61,866 bases of DNA. Origin: a virus. The stretch is taken from positions 1 through 61,866 of the IMG/VR virus record IMGVR_UViG_3300042301_001514; one strand, given 5' to 3'. The translations under genes and the position numbers were made by a program. A model generated the notes under the pieces. It did not search any database. It saw only the letters and a list, made by a program, of their open reading frames with translations, and was not told the DNA's origin. The number at the start of each line of letters is the position of its first letter. Within the stretch, counting starts at the first letter, position 1. This document shows positions 56,536 through 61,866 of the stretch, piece by piece.

Positions 56536-56667
56536 TTAAGGGTTAAAATCCTTAAAACTACACAGAGAAGATGTTCCCCCCTCCCTCAACGAGGGGGAAT
56601 CTTCTTACACAGATGGATGGGTTTGGGCTCCATGCCCCACCGCATTCCCTTCAATGGGAACCATCTG
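56536..56667 (+). ncRNA. structured RNA after the capsid gene
   Basis: The gap holds three consecutive folds: TTAAGG/CCTTAA (56536-56555), a 13-bp imperfect hairpin (56566-56605) with TTCCCCC/GGGGGAA, and a three-way junction (56610-56667). In the last, P1 CAGATGG/CCATCTG encloses GGGC/GCCC and TTCCC-TTCAAT-GGGAA, a T-arm-like hairpin stacked on P1. No T run follows any of them, so it is not a plain terminator. Confidence 0.5.
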
Positions 56668-56695
56668 CAAATAAACCAATAAAAAACAACTACAT

Positions 56696-57664
56696 ATGGG
56701 TAAGATAGGAAAAATCTCTACGTTAAAAAAAGAGTATAACAATTCTCAGTTACAAACGATGCAGGCTGGTCTTGCACAGAAAGGCTTAACAAGAATTCCT
56801 GGTACAGGTGTTTTCAAGTATCCTTATAAAGAACTTGATGGACAGTACAGAACAGGTCTTGATCCAAATGCTGCTTACATTAGACGCATTAGTGATAATC
56901 TTGAAAGAGAGTTAGAAGTTGAAAGAGTTACAGCATTGAAAGCTAAACTTGAAGCTGCTATGGGTGATATTGACTTAGGTCCTCGTTCTAAATTTTGGAA
57001 CTATGGATTGTCTACATCTACAGATGATGTACTACATGTACAAGCTGTTAAGTTAATGGATGGTGATAACTTCTTTGATTTTAGTAATCCATCTCAAGAG
57101 TTAGCTTTTGCATGGTTAAGAGTTCATCCAACAATTGCTTCTAGCTATCAAGCATGGGAGCGTGGTGAATATTCAGCAGATATACAATTTTATGTTGCTG
57201 ATGATGAGATTGAAAACCAAGTGATTTTCAAGAAGAAACAATTGATCAACAAGGCTATTGTTAAGTTTGATGCAATGACTCCTGAAAAGAAACGTAAGGT
57301 AGCAAGATTATTAGGTTTACCAGTTAGTGAAGATTCTAAAGAAGAGTCTGTATATAACCAAGTAGACAACCTATTAAAACAAACTGAATTCAAAAATGGT
57401 AAACACGCTGGTTTAAATCCTGTAGAAGTGTTTAACAGATTTGCAGACATGAGTGAAAACTTACTCCATATTAAAGATTTAGTAAAACAAGCAGTTGCAC
57501 ATTCTATTTATAGAATAAAAGCAAATGACAAAGTATATGAAGGTGAACATGCTATTGCAAAAGATGAAGATGATTTAATCAGATTCTTAGCAGATGAAGA
57601 TAATCAAGATGCATTGATCACTTTGGAACAAAAATTGAAACTTAAAAAACTAGCCTCTGTATGA
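56696..57664 (+). CDS. head/virion structural protein
   Basis: The 322-residue protein begins MGKIGKISTLKKEYNNSQLQ and has an internal helix-rich region. It follows the capsid gene and precedes the ring-type protein with ATGA overlap, the position of an accessory capsid or connector protein in crAss-like phages. No enzyme motif. Start context is AACTACATATGG. Confidence 0.7.
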   Translation: MGKIGKISTLKKEYNNSQLQTMQAGLAQKGLTRIPGTGVFKYPYKELDGQYRTGLDPNAAYIRRISDNLERELEVERVTALKAKLEAAMGDIDLGPRSKFWNYGLSTSTDDVLHVQAVKLMDGDNFFDFSNPSQELAFAWLRVHPTIASSYQAWERGEYSADIQFYVADDEIENQVIFKKKQLINKAIVKFDAMTPEKKRKVARLLGLPVSEDSKEESVYNQVDNLLKQTEFKNGKHAGLNPVEVFNRFADMSENLLHIKDLVKQAVAHSIYRIKANDKVYEGEHAIAKDEDDLIRFLADEDNQDALITLEQKLKLKKLASV

Positions 57665-58392
57665 TCCCTGTAGATAGTTTATTATATAAGATAGACCAGA
57701 AACTAAATAAACTATCAACTAACGAGCATCAACAAATTAACCTAGAAGACAAAATTTTAGCTTTAAATGAAGCTCAGATAAAGCTTATAAAGCAAAAGGT
57801 TGATGGGTTTAGTACAGTTTCAGGTATGGGCTTTGACTCTTTTAAAAAGCGTTACGAAGACCTACAAAGATTGGTAGTGAACTATATTGATGGTGAACTA
57901 TCTCTAACTTTAAAAAACACAGAGTTAAATCAATGGTCTGCTGATTTAGATTTATTAGTTCCTAAATATATGTTCTATGTAGACTCATATGTTTTGGCTA
58001 ATAAAGGAAGATGTACTGATAGAAAGATATGGATTAATAAGGATTTGGCAAAGCATGGTGATTTATCTGTGCTTTTAAACAATACTCATTATAGACCTTC
58101 TTTTGAATATCAAGAGACATTCAACTTTATATCTTCTGATGAGATAAGTATATTTACAGATGGTACATTTACACCAAGTAAGATGTACATATCTTATATG
58201 AGATACCCAGTGTATATTGATTCAGTAGGGTATACTGACTTTGATGGACAACCATCAATTAACCAAAATTGCGAACTTGAATTATACTTAGAAGATGAAT
58301 TAGTAGATTTAACAGTTCAAAATTTAGCAATGTACACAGAAAACATGTCTGCAGTTCAATCAGCTCAGATGAGGATTCAAACAAACGAGTAA
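57661..58392 (+). CDS. connector/ring-type protein
   Basis: The 243-residue protein opens with SLLYKIDQKLNKLSTNEHQQ and LEDKILALNEAQIKLIKQKV, a helical pattern that I recall from neck/ring proteins of crAss-like phages. The C-terminal half is beta-rich. It probably joins portal to tail. Confidence 0.72.
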   Translation: MIPVDSLLYKIDQKLNKLSTNEHQQINLEDKILALNEAQIKLIKQKVDGFSTVSGMGFDSFKKRYEDLQRLVVNYIDGELSLTLKNTELNQWSADLDLLVPKYMFYVDSYVLANKGRCTDRKIWINKDLAKHGDLSVLLNNTHYRPSFEYQETFNFISSDEISIFTDGTFTPSKMYISYMRYPVYIDSVGYTDFDGQPSINQNCELELYLEDELVDLTVQNLAMYTENMSAVQSAQMRIQTNE

Positions 58393-58418
58393 TTTTTCAT
58401 AATTTAAAATAAAACAAA

Positions 58419-59558
58419 ATGGCGGATTTTTCATTAACCACCCTCTTTGTTGTACCAGTAGGAAATTCATTACCTAGCTCTGGATCAACACAAGACTTAA
58501 CAGCTGGTCAGTTTGGTATTTATACCAATAACTATGCTGTTGCAACTGTAGGTAACATTGCAGCTGCTCCTTATTTCTATTTAGCTCAAGGTAGAGTAAA
58601 CACGTATTTACAAGGTTCTAAGCGTTCTGACAAGATTTCTGCAGACAATGTATCTGAATGGTACAAAGTTACAGGTAATCCAGTTGCTGCTAACCAAGTA
58701 ACAGAAGTTGGTGATTTCACTGTAAAACCAGGTGAAGTTGTAACTTTAACATTACGTGCTTTCTCTAGTTACATTGACACATTGTATTTCAACGGTTTCA
58801 CTCGTAGTGTAACTGTAAACGCTCCATGTTTAGAATGTGGTGGTGATCCTTGTACAGATGTTGATGTACCTGCTTTAATTGATGAATTAATCATCAAGTT
58901 ACGTCAAAAAGCTCCAGGTAACAACCCTGACAACATTAGCTTTGACACTTTCTATCAATTCCAAAGAGTTGGTAATAATGCAAGTGCTAAGTTAGTTATT
59001 AGCGGTAAGCCTTTGACTATCTATGGACAACCATGTGATGTGGCTGCATTCCCTTGGGAGTATGACCGTATGTATTTCCGTACATTCATCTTCTCTGGTC
59101 CAGCTACAACTGCTGACTTCATTGTTGATGATCCTTGTAACCAAGTAGCTCAAGCTGTAATTACTCAACGTAGTTCTTATGTTTCTGGTACTTCTGGAGA
59201 GATTCAACAATTAGAGAAAAACTTCTATAGCTACCAAGCTGGTTATTTGAAGCATTTGTACAGAATGGTTGGTTACAACGAGAACTTTGAGTCTTGGGTA
59301 ACTGATGGTACTACTTACGATACTTTGTATATCAAGTTTAATGAGTATGACAAATCTGCTTACAAGTGGGGTGATTATATCATTGAAGATTCTCAAGTAA
59401 TCATTGCTGCTCCACAAGCGTTAACTCAAGACATCTTAGATGTATTAGAGGCTGCTTTGGGTGTTGTATCTGATGAAAGTGGTGATATCACTTCTACAAC
59501 TAGTACTACAACTACTATTTGGCCTAGTACTTCAACAACAACTACTTTGATTCCTTAA
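58419..59558 (+). CDS. virion structural protein with Thr/Ser repeat tail
   Basis: The 379-residue protein is beta-rich with a Cys-containing loop (CLECGGDPCTD, ~140) and a domain that looks like a tail or fibre base protein. It ends with STTSTTTTIWPSTSTTTTLI, the same style of Thr/Ser tail as the proteins at 8607 and 10037. The tail would be exposed if the protein is on the particle surface. A promoter-like site is not obvious. Confidence 0.7.
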   Translation: MADFSLTTLFVVPVGNSLPSSGSTQDLTAGQFGIYTNNYAVATVGNIAAAPYFYLAQGRVNTYLQGSKRSDKISADNVSEWYKVTGNPVAANQVTEVGDFTVKPGEVVTLTLRAFSSYIDTLYFNGFTRSVTVNAPCLECGGDPCTDVDVPALIDELIIKLRQKAPGNNPDNISFDTFYQFQRVGNNASAKLVISGKPLTIYGQPCDVAAFPWEYDRMYFRTFIFSGPATTADFIVDDPCNQVAQAVITQRSSYVSGTSGEIQQLEKNFYSYQAGYLKHLYRMVGYNENFESWVTDGTTYDTLYIKFNEYDKSAYKWGDYIIEDSQVIIAAPQALTQDILDVLEAALGVVSDESGDITSTTSTTTTIWPSTSTTTTLIP

Positions 59559-59584
59559 GAATAAAAGTAGAATCATATTAACCT

Positions 59585-59634
59585 ATGCCAGAGGGTGAGA
59601 GGATAATCTCAAGTCCTCTGGCATTTTTATTTTA
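59585..59634 (+). terminator. intrinsic terminator with inner hairpin
   Basis: ATGCCAGAGG (59585-59594) pairs with CCTCTGGCAT (59615-59624), followed by TTTTTATTTT, and an inner GAGA/TCTC pair adds stability. It ends just before ATG 59640, so it may also separate transcripts. Confidence 0.8.
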
Positions 59635-59639
59635 AAGAC

Positions 59640-60200
59640 ATGACTCTAGATTTTTTAGTAATAAATACTTTCAATACAAAAACACTAGGTGTTGCTGATA
59701 TATCAGTTTATGATACACAGCCTCCTAATGTTGTTGCTCCAACTATGGAGATTACTATTCCTGGATATACTGTTCCTGTGTCTATTCCTTTTATACCTCA
59801 AGATTTTAATGTTTATAATTCTATTATATTAGGACTTAATACTCTTGCAGGAGGTATGCAACCTCTTCCAGATGGTGTATACTTTATGAAATATTCTGTT
59901 GCTCCTGCATATTTAAACTTTGTAGAAAAGAACATAATGCGTACTGAAAGAATTCAAGAAAAATTTGATAATGCTTTCATGAAGCTTGATATGATGGAAT
60001 GTGATAGTGCAATTAGAACACAAGCAAAAGTGAATCTAAATAGTATATATTATATGATTCAAGGCTCTATTGCTGCTGCTAATAACTGTGCAATAGATAC
60101 AGCTAACAGATTATATTTACAGGCAGATAGACAATTAGATAATTTTATTAGGAACAACTGTGGTTGTTCTGGAAACAACTATATAAATAACTTCTATTGA
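59640..60200 (+). CDS. hypothetical virion-type protein
   Basis: The 186-residue protein has an N-terminal beta-sandwich-like region (LVINTFNTKTLGVADISVYD, IPGYTVPVSIPFIPQDFNVY) and a helical second half, with Cys residues near the end (NNCGCSGNNYI). Position within tail genes suggests a tail or adaptor protein. Confidence 0.66.
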   Translation: MTLDFLVINTFNTKTLGVADISVYDTQPPNVVAPTMEITIPGYTVPVSIPFIPQDFNVYNSIILGLNTLAGGMQPLPDGVYFMKYSVAPAYLNFVEKNIMRTERIQEKFDNAFMKLDMMECDSAIRTQAKVNLNSIYYMIQGSIAAANNCAIDTANRLYLQADRQLDNFIRNNCGCSGNNYINNFY

Positions 60201-60201
60201 T

Positions 60202-60345
60202 ATGGCAAACTGTAGAGATTGTGGCCTTAAAGTAGGCTGCGGATGTCAATTAATTAATGGCTTGTGTTCAGCATGTAATAACAAGCTGAAACAAATTAAT
60301 CAAAGAATAAGAAATGTTATCACCAAGATTAACGGACTGTATTGA
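60202..60345 (+). CDS. small Cys-rich protein
   Basis: The 47-residue protein (MANCRDCGLKVGCGCQLING, then LCSACN) has six Cys in CxxC and CxC pairs, fitting one zinc site. It starts six bases before the window's usual gene spacing and overlaps the next gene by 32 bases. It may be an adaptor for the following tail proteins. Confidence 0.68.
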   Translation: MANCRDCGLKVGCGCQLINGLCSACNNKLKQINQRIRNVITKINGLY

Positions 60346-60580
60346 GTGTGCTAGCATACCTGCACTATTAACTGATATTGATCTTAGACTAACTGCGTTA
60401 GCTAATGATCAGTATAATAATATTGTATACTCCTTGAATTATTTTATTCCAGGACAGGTAATTGGTGACTTACTACACTATAAACAAATATTAACTTACA
60501 AACTTTGTAATCCAGAATACTGTGCACCTTTTACAGTGGAGATGATTGCAAGTAGAGTAATATTGTTAATAAATAAATAA
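60314..60580 (+). CDS. hypothetical helical protein
   Basis: The 88-residue protein (MLSPRLTDCIECASIPALLT) contains a CIEC near its start and two long helices. It resembles neither neighbour except for the N-terminal CxxC. Tail gene context. Confidence 0.66.
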   Translation: MLSPRLTDCIECASIPALLTDIDLRLTALANDQYNNIVYSLNYFIPGQVIGDLLHYKQILTYKLCNPEYCAPFTVEMIASRVILLINK

Positions 60581-60588
60581 ATTATAAA

Positions 60589-61692
60589 ATGTCTTGTACA
60601 AGTTGTTTTAATGGATGTGTTGAGACTGTATCTGATCAATGTGTTAGATATACAGGTCCAACTATCCCTGCTCTAAATATTACTACAGGAGATACATTGC
60701 TTCATGTAGAAGAAATGATTACAACTAAACTTGTTCCGTTATTAACTGGTACAGGTGATGTTATAACTATTGCTTCTGGTGATAAATGTGCTCTTATAAA
60801 TGGATTCTTAATAGGAATCACTTCTCCTAATTCTACTCAATTATTCACAGCGTTAGTTAAATCTGTTTGTAGTTTACAAGCTCAGGTGACTGCAGTTGCT
60901 GCTGATATTGCTGTATTAAATGCAGATTATACAATAGATTGTCTTACAGGTGTAACAGCCTCTTCTGACACACATGCTATCTTACAAGCTGTTATTACAA
61001 GACTTTGTGTTGTAGTGGCAGATTTAGCAGCATTAGATTTAGATGTAAGCACAAACTATGTAAAGCTGTCTGACCTAGATGCATTAATAGCTGCTTACAT
61101 AGCTGGTCAATCAGGTAATGTAACTCAGAACTATTTAAAGATGGTTCCTTTTACAGTAGTTGAATACTATGGTCCTCTTACAAACTTTGATGGTACAGGT
61201 GCTGGTATAGGAACATTAGGATGGGATAAAATCTATTTATGTAATGGTTCTAACGGCACTCCTGATAAAAGAGGTAGAGTTGGTGTAGGAGCTATTCTTA
61301 ATGTTCCTGGTGGACCATTAACCGCTGCTGTAGATCCTGTTTATGCTGGTAATCCAAATTATGATCTTGAAGATATTGCTGGTGCAAACACAGTGGCTAT
61401 AAATGTTAATCAACTTCCTAGTCACACACACACTGCAACAGCAAGTGCTTCATCCACTGTAACAGATCCTGGGCATAGTCATTATGTTGGTAATACACCA
61501 GAAGGTTGGGATAGTTCAGGTAGTATTGGTATTGTAAATAGAACACCAAAGAATGTTCAAACTACAACTTCTACAACAGGTATCACTGTAGCAACAACTG
61601 TAAATGTAAGCAACACAAACACTGGTAGTAATCAAGGTCATCCAAACATTCAACCTGTAATTGCTTCTTATTACATCATGTATATTCCTTAA
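60589..61692 (+). CDS. tail collar-domain fibre protein
   Basis: The 367-residue protein has a Cys-rich N-terminus (MSCTSCFNGCVETVSDQCVR) then a helical coiled coil (~95-165) and a C-terminal phage tail collar domain (GWDKIYLCNGSNGTPDKRGR, QLPSHTHTATA, NQGHPNIQPVIASYYIMY). Collar domains sit on tail-fibre receptor-binding ends. The His-rich THTH loop is typical of metal-binding fibre tips. Probably adhesin or fibre. Confidence 0.85.
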   Translation: MSCTSCFNGCVETVSDQCVRYTGPTIPALNITTGDTLLHVEEMITTKLVPLLTGTGDVITIASGDKCALINGFLIGITSPNSTQLFTALVKSVCSLQAQVTAVAADIAVLNADYTIDCLTGVTASSDTHAILQAVITRLCVVVADLAALDLDVSTNYVKLSDLDALIAAYIAGQSGNVTQNYLKMVPFTVVEYYGPLTNFDGTGAGIGTLGWDKIYLCNGSNGTPDKRGRVGVGAILNVPGGPLTAAVDPVYAGNPNYDLEDIAGANTVAINVNQLPSHTHTATASASSTVTDPGHSHYVGNTPEGWDSSGSIGIVNRTPKNVQTTTSTTGITVATTVNVSNTNTGSNQGHPNIQPVIASYYIMYIP

Positions 61693-61711
61693 TATTCTAA
61701 ATCAACTATAA

Positions 61712-61866
61712 ATGTCTTGTTTACCTGGTACACCTTGCTATGACGCTTATTATCATCCTAGTGAAAACTGTGGATGTGCTGAGTGCATTAGCAATTCAAA
61801 TAATGTAATATACGTTGGTCCTAATTTACCAAACTCAGGAGTTCAAAACGGAAACTGCTTAACTCT
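61712..61866 (+). CDS. truncated tail protein with Cys-rich start
   Basis: Only 51 codons are visible (MSCLPGTPCYDAYYHPSENC, then GCAECISNSNNVIYVGPNLP). The Cys pattern and the YVGPNLP phrase mirror the CVRYTGPTIP of the preceding fibre gene, suggesting a paralogue. The end lies outside the window. Confidence 0.7.
   Translation, partial: MSCLPGTPCYDAYYHPSENCGCAECISNSNNVIYVGPNLPNSGVQNGNCLT

Noticed and set aside
56566-56605. Capsid-gene hairpin as a plain intrinsic terminator
   Set aside because: No T-run follows on either strand, so termination is not supported; it is described as structured RNA.
1-61866. Canonical tRNA genes, integrase, CRISPR array and insertion sequences
   Set aside because: I looked at the gene-free gaps and found no cloverleaf with an anticodon, no tyrosine/serine recombinase, no regular repeat-spacer pattern and no transposase.

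Overview
The window is a 61.9 kb piece of a tailed-phage genome whose host is very probably a member of the Bacteroidota. The DNA is AT-rich and almost every gap is shorter than 50 bases. Several promoters fit the Bacteroidota pattern TTG-N19/20-TAnnTTTG, leaders are A-rich without Shine-Dalgarno sequences, and small genes overlap by ATGA or TAATG. The gene set (HK97-type head genes with an IHF-like gene beside the terminase, family B polymerase, DnaB-like helicase, SF2 helicase, Sak4-like ATPase, crAss-type SSB, UDG-like protein, a crAss001_48-like protein, GH19 endolysin) resembles crAss-like phages or a close relative. That placement is inference. No RNA polymerase, integrase, CRISPR array or canonical tRNA is visible.

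Layout. (1) 1-4328, minus strand: a glycan module with a truncated gene at the edge, a HIGH-type nucleotidyltransferase, a CysC-like kinase and a 1158-residue protein joining a methyltransferase to three glycosyltransferase regions. (2) 4388-13334, plus strand: DUF6165-like and DUF2061-like genes, a lysis cassette around a GH19 endolysin, a glycosyltransferase between two genes with Thr/Ser-rich tails, a Dps-like protein, and a run of small lysine-rich proteins. (3) 13481-45554, minus strand: about 70 mostly overlapping genes for nucleotide metabolism (dUTPase, class II ribonucleotide reductase, MazG-like), recombination and replication (RecA, exonuclease, SSB, Sak4-like ATPase, helicases, primase, PolB, UDG-like), an rIIA/rIIB-like pair, a GroES-like protein, a ParB-like protein, many unknown small proteins, and a complete tmRNA gene at 40061-40471. 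(4) 45555-46510: a gene-free control region packed with inverted and direct repeats that separates the two divergent transcription units. (5) 46511-61866, plus strand: the virion unit, with a winged-helix-like protein, IHF-like protein, terminase, portal, SPFH protein, scaffold-like protein, major capsid protein, connector/ring-type proteins and tail proteins, running off the edge inside a tail gene.

How it fits together. The minus block probably acts early, making dNTPs and replicating DNA with a polymerase that ends in a host beta-clamp motif. The plus blocks build, fill and release virions. Coding for glycosyltransferases in three places, together with virion-type proteins that end in Thr/Ser runs, suggests that this phage may glycosylate its own particles. 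The most unusual items are the phage tmRNA with a long non-standard tag, the four-domain methyltransferase/glycosyltransferase fusion, a uracil-DNA-glycosylase homologue lacking the catalytic Asp, and the dense regulatory region.

All functional calls come from recognising motifs by eye; no database search was run.
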